Notes: a model not told the origin generated them from the letters alone. Shown: positions 1 to 7,712, numbered from the stretch's first letter. The stretch is DNA of 15,993 bases from Alphaproteobacteria bacterium (GCA_030743445.1 JASLSL010000339.1:1-15993); one strand, 5' to 3'. Program-made: numbers and translations.

Positions 1-659
1 AGGAACGGGCTCGAATCCGGGTGCAGGATCAGCACCGGGGTCTTTATCTTCGCCAAGTCGGCGGCGAGGTTCTGCTGCATCAGCATCCCGGCCATGCCGA
101 GCACCGAATCGACCGAGCATTCGGACTGCACCCGGTGGAACCAGTCCCAGGTCTCCTCTGGGATGGCGCCGGGGAAGAACCGGCGCTCCATCAGGTCGTC
201 GGACCAGGCCTGCATGCTGTGCTCGGCGATGAAGTCGCGCCAGGTCGCGACGTGGCGAATGTCGCCGCCGCGATGCCCGGCCGAGAGCGCGGTGGCGCTG
301 AGCAGGCGATCCGGGTGGTGAATCGCGGTATGGTAGGCCGCGGTGCCACCGGTCGACTCGCCGACCATGTGGAACCGCTCGGCGCCGAGCGCATCGGCGA
401 CCGCGAGCGCGTCGGCCACCAAACCTTCCATGGTCCACTCGAAATCCGGCCCCGGCACGCTCGACTTGCCGTAGCCGCGGACGTCGAGCCGCACCACCCG
501 GTATTCGGCCGCCAGCGCCGGCATCCACTCGACCCAGATGTCCCGGTCGATGGCCACGCCATGGTGGAACAGGACGGTTTCCGGCGCCTCGATCCAGGGC
601 GGGGTCAGGTCGCAGAGGGCGTAGTGGATTTCGCCGCCGGCATGTTCGATCGATGGCAT
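1..659 (-). CDS. alpha/beta hydrolase, 3' end outside window
   Basis: The first 219 residues of an alpha/beta-fold hydrolase are present; the C-terminus, with the expected catalytic His, lies beyond the left edge. Visible motifs are an oxyanion-loop HHG (about residues 32-34), the strand-helix segment RLDVRGYGKS (about 57-66) and the nucleophile elbow GESTGG (about 100-105) with Ser102 as nucleophile. The strand VLILHPDSS near residue 209 probably carries the acid at Asp215. The start is the ATG at 657-659, preceded by an AAGAGAG-type ribosome site, 14 bp after the stop of the DMT transporter on the same strand, so the two are probably co-transcribed. The family includes esterases, lactonases, haloperoxidase-like proteins and ring-cleavage hydrolases. 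The sequence does not fix the substrate, but the catabolic genes next door suggest ester, lactone or C-C bond hydrolysis. The family call is firm; the exact role is open. Confidence 0.88.
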   Translation of the reverse strand, partial: MPSIEHAGGEIHYALCDLTPPWIEAPETVLFHHGVAIDRDIWVEWMPALAAEYRVVRLDVRGYGKSSVPGPDFEWTMEGLVADALAVADALGAERFHMVGESTGGTAAYHTAIHHPDRLLSATALSAGHRGGDIRHVATWRDFIAEHSMQAWSDDLMERRFFPGAIPEETWDWFHRVQSECSVDSVLGMAGMLMQQNLAADLAKIKTPVLILHPDSSPF

Positions 660-673
660 GGTGTGCTCTCTTG

Positions 674-1549
674 TCAGCACCGCATCGTCTCGCGATGCAC
701 GATATAGAGGCCGGAAGCCACGACCAAGGCGCCGCCGGTGATAATCCAGAGATCGGGAATATCGCCCCAGATGACGAAGCCGAAGATCACTGCCCAGATC
801 AGGCCCGAGTACTTGAACGGCGAGACCAGCGCCGCCTCCGCCGCGCGGTAGGCCTCGACCATCAAATAGTGGGCGCTACCGACCAGGGTTCCGGCGATTG
901 CCATTAGGCCGAGGTCGCCCCAGGCGAGCGGCCGCCAGACGAACGGCGCCACCATCGCGGTCACGACGACGACCGTGAGGCTCGACCAGAACATGATCGA
1001 ATTGGTGCTCTCGGTGACGCTGAGCTTGCGCGATAGGATGTCCCGGACGGCGCTGAACGCCGCCGCCGCGAGCGGAATCAACGCCAAGACCTGAATCGCG
1101 TCCGGCGTCGGCCGCAGCATGACCAGCATGCCGGTAAAACCGACGGTGACTGCGGCCCAACGCCGCCAGCCGACCCGCTCGGCCAACAGGGGTGCTGCCA
1201 AGGCGGTGATAAAGAGCGGGCTCGCGAACAACATCGCCTCGGCATCGGCGAGCGGCAGCAGGATCATGCTGATGGCGATCAGCATCGTCGTCATGACATA
1301 GCACCCGGCGCGGATCGCCTGCCCGCCGGCGTTCCGGACCTTGAGGGTCGGAATACCGCCGCGGCGCCACACGATAAGGCAAACTATCAACAGGACGAAA
1401 ATGCTGCGGATCGAGATGATCTGCCACGCCGAATAATCGCCGCCGAGCCATTTGGTGAAGGCGTCGCTGGTGATCAGCAGGAACATCGCCAGCACCATGA
1501 AGGCAATGCCCTTCAGGGGCGCGTCGGATGTCGCGGTGGTGGCGCTCAT
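674..1549 (-). CDS. DMT-superfamily (EamA) transporter
   Basis: A 291-aa, strongly hydrophobic inner-membrane protein with about ten membrane segments, the usual EamA length and layout. It has two related halves: the first begins near KGIAFMVLAMFLLITSDAF, and the second near LALIPLAAAAFSAVRDI. The stretch LPLADAEAMLFASPLF followed by LLAERVGWRRW is typical of EamA carriers, as is the second-half segment YRAAEAALVSPFKYSGLIWA. A longer reading frame starts at 1654, but the Met at 1549 (MSATTATSD) is preferred. It has AAGGAA a few bases upstream, and the extra 35 residues are low-complexity and not membrane-like. Family members export metabolites such as amino acids or purines, or import small organic compounds. 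Here it is paired with an alpha/beta hydrolase and diverges from a catabolic operon, so it may handle that pathway's substrate or by-product. Substrate unknown. Confidence 0.9.
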   Translation of the reverse strand: MSATTATSDAPLKGIAFMVLAMFLLITSDAFTKWLGGDYSAWQIISIRSIFVLLIVCLIVWRRGGIPTLKVRNAGGQAIRAGCYVMTTMLIAISMILLPLADAEAMLFASPLFITALAAPLLAERVGWRRWAAVTVGFTGMLVMLRPTPDAIQVLALIPLAAAAFSAVRDILSRKLSVTESTNSIMFWSSLTVVVVTAMVAPFVWRPLAWGDLGLMAIAGTLVGSAHYLMVEAYRAAEAALVSPFKYSGLIWAVIFGFVIWGDIPDLWIITGGALVVASGLYIVHRETMRC

Positions 1550-1640
1550 GGGATTCCTTGGCGGTGTCGGGGTGGTTGGCGGGAGCCATTCGTCTAACAC
1601 ATCCCCGCCGCCGCCCGCCAGCGGGCTTGCCGCAATGGAC

Positions 1641-1671
1641 TTGCGATAGGCCACCCCGGCGGGTGTATGCT
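1641..1671 (+). promoter_or_regulatory. candidate promoter for the aldehyde dehydrogenase operon
   Basis: TTGCGA at 1641-1646 and TATGCT at 1666-1671 resemble sigma-70 type -35 and -10 boxes. The 19-bp spacing is longer than ideal. They lie about 57 bp before the ATG at 1729, in the 179-bp gap between divergent genes. This is a pattern match only. Confidence 0.3.
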
Positions 1672-1728
1672 TCGATCAAACGACGAGCAGGCGGCCCGGC
1701 CCGGCCGGGACGCGTTGGGGAGAATGTC

Positions 1729-3219
1729 ATGACCGGTAATCTCGAGAAGTATCAACTGAACATCGGCGGCGAATGGGTCGATCCCAACTCCGGCGAGTGG
1801 TTCGAGTCCTACAATCCCTTCCTCGGCAAGCCGTGGGCCCTGTTCCCGCGCGGCGACGAGACCGACGCCACGCGCGCCGTCGACGCCGCCTACAAGGCCT
1901 TCACCGAGGGCGAATGGCCGGCGATGAGCCCGACCGCGCGCGGCGCCTTGCTGCGCCGGCTCGGCGACGTCTACGCGGCGCACGCCCAGGAGATGGGCGA
2001 GATCGAGGTCGCCGACAACGGCAAGCTGATCGCCGAGATGGCGGCCCAGAACGCCTACGTGCCGCAGTGGTATTATTACTTCGGCGGGCTCGCCGACAAG
2101 ATCGAGGGCGCGGTGACCCCGATCGACAAGCCGGACACCTTCAACTTCACCCTGCACGAGCCATTGGGCGTGGTGGTCGCGATCACGCCGTGGAACTCGC
2201 CGATGCTGCTGACCGCGTGGAAGCTGGCGCCGGCGCTCGCGGCCGGCAACACGGTGGTGATCAAGCCGTCCGAGTTCACCTCGGCCTCGAGCTTCAAGTT
2301 CATGGAACTGGTCGAGGAGGCGGGCTTCCCGCCGGGGGTGATCAACGTCGTCTCGGGCTACGGGGCGGAGGTCGGCGAGGCCCTGGTCAAGGATGAGCGG
2401 GTCCGCAAAGTGGCCTTCACCGGGGGCTCGATGAGCGGCCAGCGGGTATACGAGACCGCGGCCGCGGGCCTGAAGAAGGTCAGCCTCGAGCTCGGCGGCA
2501 AGTCGCCCAACATCGTGTTCGAGGACTGCATCGTGGAGAACGCGGTCAAGGGCGCGATCTCGGGCATCTTCGCCGCTTCGGGCCAGACCTGCATCGCCGG
2601 CTCGCGGCTCCTGATCCAGGAGTCGATCCACGACGAGTTCGTCGACAAGTTGGTCGCCTTCGCCAAGACCGCCAAGTTGGGCGACCCGATGTCGATGGAC
2701 ACCCAGGTCGGGCCGGTCACGACCCAGCCGCAATTCGAGAAGATCCTGGGCTATCTCGACGTCGCCAAGGAGGACGGGGCGGAACTAGCGCTCGGCGGCG
2801 CCCGGGCCGAACGGCCGGAATGCGGCGACGGCTGGTTCATCGAGCCGACGATCTACACCGGCGTGAACAACCAGATGCGGATCGCCCAGGAAGAGGTGTT
2901 CGGCCCGGTGCTCTCGATCATTCCGTTCAAGGACGACGACGAGGCGGTGGCGATCGCCAACGACGTGGTCTACGGCCTCGCCGCCGGTGTGTGGACCCAG
3001 AGCATCGAGCGCGCGATCGAGATTCCCAAGCGCATCCAGGCCGGCACCGTCTGGGTCAACACCTACCGCGCGGTCAGCTTCGTCTCGCCGTTCGGCGGCT
3101 ACAAGCGCTCGGGCCTCGGGCGCGAGAGCGGCCAGGACGCGATCCGCGATTACATGCAGACCAAGAGCGTGTGGATCAGCACCGCGTCTGAGGTGCCGAA
3201 CCCGTTTGTCATCCGATGA
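1729..3219 (+). CDS. NAD(P)-dependent aldehyde dehydrogenase
   Basis: A 496-aa cytosolic enzyme of normal ALDH length that oxidises an aldehyde to a carboxylate. The NAD-binding region carries ITPWNSPM with Asn156, and NTVVIKPSE with Lys179. The general base is Glu254 in LELGGKSP and the catalytic thiol is Cys288 in SGQTCIAGSR. The segments EEVFGPVLS (about 388-396) and PFGGYKRSGLGRE (about 454-466) complete the signature. The start at 1729 is preferred over upstream in-frame Mets because GGGGAG lies 6 bp before it and the homologous N-terminus (KYQLNIGGEWVD) begins just after. It is the first gene of a plus-strand series, with the enoyl-CoA hydratase gene following 16 bp later. It resembles betaine-aldehyde and other broad-range dehydrogenases (ALDH class 2/9 type); the natural aldehyde cannot be read from the sequence. 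Confidence 0.96.
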   Translation: MTGNLEKYQLNIGGEWVDPNSGEWFESYNPFLGKPWALFPRGDETDATRAVDAAYKAFTEGEWPAMSPTARGALLRRLGDVYAAHAQEMGEIEVADNGKLIAEMAAQNAYVPQWYYYFGGLADKIEGAVTPIDKPDTFNFTLHEPLGVVVAITPWNSPMLLTAWKLAPALAAGNTVVIKPSEFTSASSFKFMELVEEAGFPPGVINVVSGYGAEVGEALVKDERVRKVAFTGGSMSGQRVYETAAAGLKKVSLELGGKSPNIVFEDCIVENAVKGAISGIFAASGQTCIAGSRLLIQESIHDEFVDKLVAFAKTAKLGDPMSMDTQVGPVTTQPQFEKILGYLDVAKEDGAELALGGARAERPECGDGWFIEPTIYTGVNNQMRIAQEEVFGPVLSIIPFKDDDEAVAIANDVVYGLAAGVWTQSIERAIEIPKRIQAGTVWVNTYRAVSFVSPFGGYKRSGLGRESGQDAIRDYMQTKSVWISTASEVPNPFVIR

Positions 3220-3235
3220 TGGGCGTCATCCGCTG

Positions 3236-4009
3236 ATGGGCTCTTTCGAGCTTCTGCACTACGAGGTCACCGATCGCGTCGCCGAGATCGCGATGGCCCG
3301 CGAGCCGGTCAACGCGATCGACATGCAGTTGGCCGAGGAGGTGGTCGCCGCCTACGCCGAGGCGAAGGCCGACGACGAGGTCCGCGCGGTGATCCTGACC
3401 AGTGCGTGCGAGCGCGCGTTCAGCGCCGGCATGGATTTGGAGATGATCCTCGGCGGCTCGGGGCTCGACCTCCGGCGGTTCCTCGAGGTGCTCTATTTCG
3501 GCATGCACGACGCCCAGTACCGGCTCGGCAAGCCGACCATTGCCGCGGTCAACGGGCCGGCGCGCGCGGCCGGCGTGACGCTCGCGGTCTCGTGCGACAC
3601 GATCATCGCGGCCGACGATATCGACCTCGCCTATCCCGAGATCGACGTCGGGCTGATCCCGGCGATGCACTTCGTCCACCTGCCGCGCCAGATCGGCCGC
3701 CACCGCGCCTTCGAGCTGTTGTTCTCGGGCCTGCCGATCGCGGCGACCGAGGCCGCGGCGCGCGGGCTGGTCAACCGCGCAGTCCCGCGCGGCCAAGTGC
3801 TGGACGAGGCGCGCGCGCTGGCGCGGAACTTCGCCGGGAAATCGCCGGTGGTGATGAAATTGGCGCGTGACAGTTTCATGCGCGCCAACGACAACGAGTA
3901 CCGTCGCAACATCGAGAACGTGGTCGAGACGATCTGCAACATCATCGAAACCGACGATGCCCAGGAGGGGCTGAGGGCGTTCAACGAGAAACGCCGGCCG
4001 GATTGGTAA
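3236..4009 (+). CDS. enoyl-CoA hydratase/isomerase family protein
   Basis: A 257-aa crotonase-fold protein of standard length, acting on CoA thioesters. The first oxyanion-hole segment AFSAGMDL (about 61-68) and the second around NGPARAAGVTLAVSCD (106-121) are clear, followed by YPEIDVGLIP (133-142). In the classical hydratase two glutamates do the chemistry. Here the second is kept (Glu135), while the first position appears to be Thr115. One-glutamate crotonases include isomerases, hydrolases and other activities, so simple hydration should not be assumed. The ATG at 3236 lies 16 bp after the aldehyde dehydrogenase stop and has no strong ribosome site, which suggests translational coupling. 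The frame extends upstream, but only as a shadow of the previous gene. Family is certain; reaction is open. Confidence 0.92.
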   Translation: MGSFELLHYEVTDRVAEIAMAREPVNAIDMQLAEEVVAAYAEAKADDEVRAVILTSACERAFSAGMDLEMILGGSGLDLRRFLEVLYFGMHDAQYRLGKPTIAAVNGPARAAGVTLAVSCDTIIAADDIDLAYPEIDVGLIPAMHFVHLPRQIGRHRAFELLFSGLPIAATEAAARGLVNRAVPRGQVLDEARALARNFAGKSPVVMKLARDSFMRANDNEYRRNIENVVETICNIIETDDAQEGLRAFNEKRRPDW

Positions 4010-4054
4010 AAAGAGGGCTGGCAATAAGAAAATTTCGGGAGAGGGGATAATCGA

Positions 4055-5071
4055 ATGACCAAGAGATGGACCCGGCGGCCCGAGGGGTCGAACTGGGGCG
4101 ATTTCGGCGAGGACGACCAACTCGGCCGGCTCAACCTGCTGACCGCGGAGAACACCAGGAAGGCGGCCGAGGAGATCAAGCAAGGCCTGCGCTTCTGCCT
4201 CAGCCTGCCGCTCGACATCCCGGCGACCAACGCGACCAATGCGCGCCGCCTGCCGCCGGAGCTCAAGCCGATCGTCCGTGACGGCCACGTCGCCTTCGGC
4301 CTGCCGCTGGGCCTGATCCACGAAGGCTTCACCGACGTGAACAGCGACGAGGCGATGGTGATTTACAGCCAGCACTCGACCCAGTGGGACAGCTTCGCCC
4401 ACATGGGCTCGATGTTCGATCCGACCGGCGAGGGCGGGGCGAAGCCGCTCGCCTACAACGGCTACAGCGTGTTCAACGAGAACGGCGAGGCGCGCCAAGG
4501 CAAAGTCGGCGCCTGGAACCTCGGCATCGAGCACATGGCGCGCCAATGCGTCCAGGGCCGCGGCGTATTGGTCGACCTGGTCGCCCACTTCGGGCGCGAG
4601 AACAAGGCGGTCGGCTACGACGACCTGATGCGGGTGCTGGAGGCCGACGGCGTCGAGATCGAAGAGGGCGACATCGCCTGCCTCTACACCGGCTATGCCG
4701 ACGTGCTGATCGAGCAGGGCGAGGACCTCGACCCCGAGCTGCCGACCAAACAATGCCCGGCCTTGGACGGCTGGGACGACAAGCTGCTCAAATGGATCGA
4801 CGACAGCGGAATTTCCGTGTTGGCCTCGGACAACCGGGCGGTCGAGTACGAGTACGGCCGCCTCAAGGATGGAATCGAGCGCGGCCCCGGCATGCCGATC
4901 CACGAGCTCTGCCTCTTTAAGCTCGGCATCCATCTCGGCGAGATGTGGTATTTCGCCGAGATATCCCGATGGCTGAAGGCGAACGGGCGCTATCGCTTCT
5001 TCGTGACGGCGCCGCCGCTGCATGTGCCCGGGGCCGTGGGCTCGCCGGCCAACCCGATCGGCACGGTGTGA
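4055..5071 (+). CDS. cyclase-family (kynurenine formamidase-like) metal hydrolase
   Basis: A 338-aa protein of the Cyclase family (PF04199), which covers bacterial kynurenine formamidase, isatin hydrolase and related amide or lactam hydrolases. The metal-binding signature HxxxxDxxxH is visible as HSTQWDSFAH (His107, Asp112, His116), where the typical pattern is HxGTHxDxxxH. Further family features are the N-terminal WGDFGEDDQLGRLNLLT, which is common in the long (about 330-aa) subgroup, and LASDNRAVEYEY (about residues 251-262). The start at 4055 has a strong GGGAGAGGGG ribosome site. The gene follows the crotonase gene by 45 bp and probably belongs to the same transcript. Long-form members often sit in aromatic or xenobiotic degradation clusters, which fits this context. 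The substrate is unknown, and kynurenine is not implied because no other tryptophan-pathway genes are present. Confidence 0.9.
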   Translation: MTKRWTRRPEGSNWGDFGEDDQLGRLNLLTAENTRKAAEEIKQGLRFCLSLPLDIPATNATNARRLPPELKPIVRDGHVAFGLPLGLIHEGFTDVNSDEAMVIYSQHSTQWDSFAHMGSMFDPTGEGGAKPLAYNGYSVFNENGEARQGKVGAWNLGIEHMARQCVQGRGVLVDLVAHFGRENKAVGYDDLMRVLEADGVEIEEGDIACLYTGYADVLIEQGEDLDPELPTKQCPALDGWDDKLLKWIDDSGISVLASDNRAVEYEYGRLKDGIERGPGMPIHELCLFKLGIHLGEMWYFAEISRWLKANGRYRFFVTAPPLHVPGAVGSPANPIGTV

Positions 5072-5097
5072 GGGGGTGGGCGCACGAATTTTTATTA

Positions 5098-5205
5098 GAC
5101 CCCCCTCCCTAACCCTCCCCCTCGAGGGGGGAGGGGAAAATTGGGGTCAACGCACCCTACGACTCCCTCCCCCCTGGAGGGGGAGGGCAGGGGTGGGGGG
5201 GACCC
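5098..5205. repeat. GC-rich double-hairpin intergenic repeat
   Basis: Two hairpins lie in tandem. The first pairs CCCTCCCCCTC (5113-5123) with GAGGGGGGAGGG (5124-5135), with one bulged G. The second pairs CCCTCCCCC (5165-5173) with GGGGGAGGG (5179-5187). An imperfect outer inverted repeat joins about 5098-5116 to 5187-5205. Pyrimidine-purine palindromes of this sort are dispersed in many alphaproteobacterial genomes. The repeat ends about 23 bp before the DehI-like start codon, so it forms most of that gene's leader and may attenuate or process the transcript. Confidence 0.75.
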
Positions 5206-5227
5206 AAGTAAAATCACGCGCCGCGAA

Positions 5228-6082
5228 ATGAGCGGCGACCTGATCCCGGAAATCCGCGAGGACCAGGCGACCGGCGAAATCGCGCACATCTACGGCGAGA
5301 TTCGGCGCGACTTCGCGGTGCCGGCGGTCTCGACCGTCTACCGCCACGTCGCGACCGTACCGGGGTGCCTGGAGTGGGTCTGGGCGACGCTTCGCCCGGC
5401 GGTCGAGTGCGGCGATTTCCAGGAGGCCGCCCAGGGCTTGGCGCAAGTGATCGCGGTCGCGCCGCTGGCACCGCTGTCGCCGGACGCGCTACGCAATATG
5501 GGCGTCGATGCAGCGGCCGAGCAGGCGATCCGCGACGTCTATACCGGCTACAACCGCAACAATCCGCTCAACATCCTGTTCGCTTTCGCCCTCAAGCGGT
5601 TGTTGGTGGATGGGGCGGGCGGCGGACCTTATCTGCCGGACCGCGACGGCTGGACCCCGCCGGCGCCGCTCGCCGACCTGATACCGATGGTCGATCCGGA
5701 AGACATGGGGCCGGCGCATCGCGCGTTGGCGGCCGAGATCGGCTCGTGGGGGTTTCCGCCGGATCGGCGGTGGATCCCCGGCGTCTACCGGCATCTCGCC
5801 CATTGGCCGGATTACCTGGTCGAGGCGTGCGAGGCCCTGCGCCCGCGTCTCGAAGCCGGCGACTTCGCCCACGCCGGCGAGACGATGATCGCCGGCGCCG
5901 ATGCGGCCGCGTCTTCGCTCGTCGACCGGTTGCCGGCGGCCGGCGCCGAATTCAATCCGCCGCGCGCGGCCGAGGCAGAGGCGCTCGCCGCCTTCCTCGA
6001 CAGTTTGATCCCGAAAATACCCGAGATGATCGTCATTTGCGCCCTGTTGGCGGGCGCGTTGCCGTCAGACGAGCAAGCCTGA
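5228..6082 (+). CDS. DehI-like protein (halocarboxylic acid dehalogenase family fold)
   Basis: A 284-aa protein that I assign to the DehI family (PF10778) from its overall pattern. The name-giving member is a 2-haloacid dehalogenase built from two pseudo-repeats. The duplication is visible: VYRHVATVPGCLEW...LRPAVECGDF (37-64) matches VYRHLAHWPDYLVEA...LRPRLEAGDF (186-213). The segment YNRNNPLNIL (108-117) corresponds to the region holding a catalytic Asn in DehI. By eye, the position of the catalytic Asp before the second repeat's WP motif is Val186, so dehalogenase activity is doubtful. Many relatives have no assigned function. The start at 5228 is preferred over 5141, because the longer frame merely translates the hairpin repeat. 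The ribosome site is weak. It ends 11 bp from the convergent XRE regulator gene and may share a transcript with the cyclase-family gene. Confidence 0.72.
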   Translation: MSGDLIPEIREDQATGEIAHIYGEIRRDFAVPAVSTVYRHVATVPGCLEWVWATLRPAVECGDFQEAAQGLAQVIAVAPLAPLSPDALRNMGVDAAAEQAIRDVYTGYNRNNPLNILFAFALKRLLVDGAGGGPYLPDRDGWTPPAPLADLIPMVDPEDMGPAHRALAAEIGSWGFPPDRRWIPGVYRHLAHWPDYLVEACEALRPRLEAGDFAHAGETMIAGADAAASSLVDRLPAAGAEFNPPRAAEAEALAAFLDSLIPKIPEMIVICALLAGALPSDEQA

Positions 6083-6093
6083 CACCGACGCGT

Positions 6094-6483
6094 TCAAGTG
6101 TGCGACAGCGCCTTCGCGGTCTCGAACAGCCGCTTGCGCACCCGGGGATTGGTCACCTTGTAGTAGGCGCGGACCAGCTCCACCGTGTTGCGGTTCATCG
6201 GCGCGTCTTCCGCTTCGGACTCTGACTTGGTCAGACCGTCGAAGAAATGTTCGACCGGAACGCGGAGGACATGGGAAATATCGTAGAGCCTGGAGGCGCC
6301 GACCCGGTTGGCCCCGGTTTCGTATTTCTGCACCTGCTGGAACGTCAGGTCCAGGGCGTCGGCGAGCTTGGTCTGGCTCAGGCCGAGTTCGGTCCGGCGT
6401 TGCCGGATGCGGCCGCCGACATGCACGTCGATCGCGTTCGGCCCATGTTCGCGGATCGTCCGCCGTTTGCGTCTTGCTTTCAC
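6094..6483 (-). CDS. XRE-family helix-turn-helix transcriptional regulator
   Basis: A 129-aa cytosolic DNA-binding protein. The N-terminus NAIDVHVGGRIRQRRTELGL leads into an HTH at about residues 25-80, with SQTKLADALDLTFQQVQKYE as the two helices. It continues with GANRVGASRLYDIS and VPVEHFFDGL. This is a very common alphaproteobacterial XRE subtype. The C-terminal part (about 98-127) is a short helical region. No ATG is available near the domain start. The GTG at 6481-6483 has GGAG seven bases upstream and gives the usual family length; the earlier Met at 6627 adds 48 residues with no family resemblance. It is divergent from the Ldh-family gene and convergent with the DehI-like gene, so it may regulate either block or itself; its targets are not shown. 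Fold is certain, role inferred. Confidence 0.92.
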   Translation of the reverse strand: MKARRKRRTIREHGPNAIDVHVGGRIRQRRTELGLSQTKLADALDLTFQQVQKYETGANRVGASRLYDISHVLRVPVEHFFDGLTKSESEAEDAPMNRNTVELVRAYYKVTNPRVRKRLFETAKALSHT

Positions 6484-6490
6484 GTCTGTT

Positions 6491-6494
6491 CTCC
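6491..6494 (-). promoter_or_regulatory. ribosome site that selects the GTG start of the XRE gene
   Basis: GGAG lies seven bases before the GTG at 6483-6481 on the minus strand. No ATG lies between the far-upstream Met at 6627 and the HTH domain, so this site decides the start. Confidence 0.6.
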
Positions 6495-6692
6495 GGATGG
6501 AAGAGGGGCGTACCGTTTTACTTACGCAATTTGACCGGTGGGTGCAACTTAACGGAGAGGACAAGTCGGGTATAAGGTTGACGCAAGGTTGGCGATTCCG
6601 GGGCTTCCGGTCCAAGATCGCTGCCAAGGTCGCGAACAGTGTGCGGATTAGCCGCAGCGATCGGGACGCAACGGAGCGGGGAGTATCGGGAA

Positions 6693-7712
6693 ATGGACCA
6701 AGTCACGCTGACCCTCGACGAGGTACGCGAGGTCGCCGCCAAGGCCTTGGCCGCCGCTGGGATGTCGGCGCGGAACGTCGAGATCATGGCCGACCTGGTC
6801 ACCAGGGCGGAACGCGACGACTGCCACGCCCACGGCCTGTTCCGGATTCCCGGCTATGTCACGTCTATGGCGAGCGGACGCTGCAATGGCGCGGCCGAAC
6901 CGGCGGTCGAGGACGCCGGTCCCGGTCTGGTCAAGGTCGACGCGCGGGACGGTTTCGCGCCGGTCGCGCACGCCGCCGGCCGGCCGATGCTAGTCGAAAA
7001 GGCGCGCAGCCAGGGCATCGCCGTGATGGCGCTCGTGAACAACTACAACTTCAATGCGCTGTGGTGCGATATCGAGCCCTTGGCCGAGGACGGGCTGGTG
7101 GCGATCGCGTGTGCCAACACGCGCGCCTTCATGGCCCCTTGGGGCGGGCGCACGCCGCTGTTTGGCACCAACCCGTTTGCCTTCGCGTGCCCGCGGCGGG
7201 ACAAGCCACCGATGGTCTTCGACATGGCGACCGCGGCCTCGGCGCGGGGCGAGATCATGATCGCCGCGCGCGACGGCCACCAGGTCGCCGAGGGGCTCGG
7301 CGTCGACAAAGACGGCAACCCGACGACCGACCCGAGCGCGATTCTCGAGGGCGCACAGCTCGCCTTCGGCGGTTACAAGGGGGCCGCCATCGTGCTGATG
7401 GTCGAACTCTTGGGCGCGATCCTGACCGGTGGGCTCAACAGCACCGAATCGTTCGAGCAGTTCGCGGCCTATAACGACGGCGGTCCGTCGAACGCCGGCG
7501 AATGCGTCATCGCGATCGATCCGGGTGCGTTTCACGGCGGCGACGCCGACCGGTTCTTGGAGCGGGTCGAGGCGCTGTTCGGGGCGATGCTGGCGGACGG
7601 CGCGCGGCTTCCCGGCGACCGCCGCCACGACGCGCGGCCGAGGACCGAGAAGGACGGGATCGCCATCCCGAAGGCGCTCTACGACCAACTGACGAAACTG
7701 GGCGGCGGGTGA
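6693..7712 (+). CDS. Ldh-family (malate/L-lactate, DpkA-like) NAD(P)H oxidoreductase
   Basis: A 339-aa enzyme of the Ldh_2 family (PF02615), unrelated to Rossmann-fold lactate dehydrogenase. Members reduce 2-oxoacids or cyclic imino acids such as delta-1-piperideine-2-carboxylate. The catalytic segment is CHAHGLFRIPGY (about 44-55) with His47; most relatives have Ser-His-Gly where this one has Ala-His-Gly. Also visible are FGTNPFAFACPR (157-168), FDMATAASARGEI (176-188) and FGGYKG followed by VELLGAILTGG (225-247), all typical. The LFRIPGY wording is closest to the imino-acid reductase (DpkA) branch. The start at 6693 follows a GGAG/GGGAG-rich stretch; an earlier in-frame Met at 6639 lacks family support. 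It heads a plus-strand group with a small protein, a GFA protein and an FAD oxidoreductase, and diverges from the XRE regulator. Substrate is not determined. Confidence 0.93.
   Translation: MDQVTLTLDEVREVAAKALAAAGMSARNVEIMADLVTRAERDDCHAHGLFRIPGYVTSMASGRCNGAAEPAVEDAGPGLVKVDARDGFAPVAHAAGRPMLVEKARSQGIAVMALVNNYNFNALWCDIEPLAEDGLVAIACANTRAFMAPWGGRTPLFGTNPFAFACPRRDKPPMVFDMATAASARGEIMIAARDGHQVAEGLGVDKDGNPTTDPSAILEGAQLAFGGYKGAAIVLMVELLGAILTGGLNSTESFEQFAAYNDGGPSNAGECVIAIDPGAFHGGDADRFLERVEALFGAMLADGARLPGDRRHDARPRTEKDGIAIPKALYDQLTKLGGG

Noticed and set aside
1528..1728. Long N-terminal extension of the aldehyde dehydrogenase
   Set aside because: It overlaps the start region of the divergent transporter gene, shows no ALDH similarity, and a better ribosome site precedes 1729.
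3209..5023. 604-aa minus-strand frame opposite the crotonase and cyclase-family genes
   Set aside because: Two well-supported genes occupy the plus strand; the minus product is Arg/Ala/Leu-rich with no domain pattern.
5141..5227. N-terminal extension of the DehI-like protein
   Set aside because: The added residues are a translation of the GC-rich hairpin repeat (Pro/Gly/Glu-rich), not family sequence; the ATG at 5228 is preferred.
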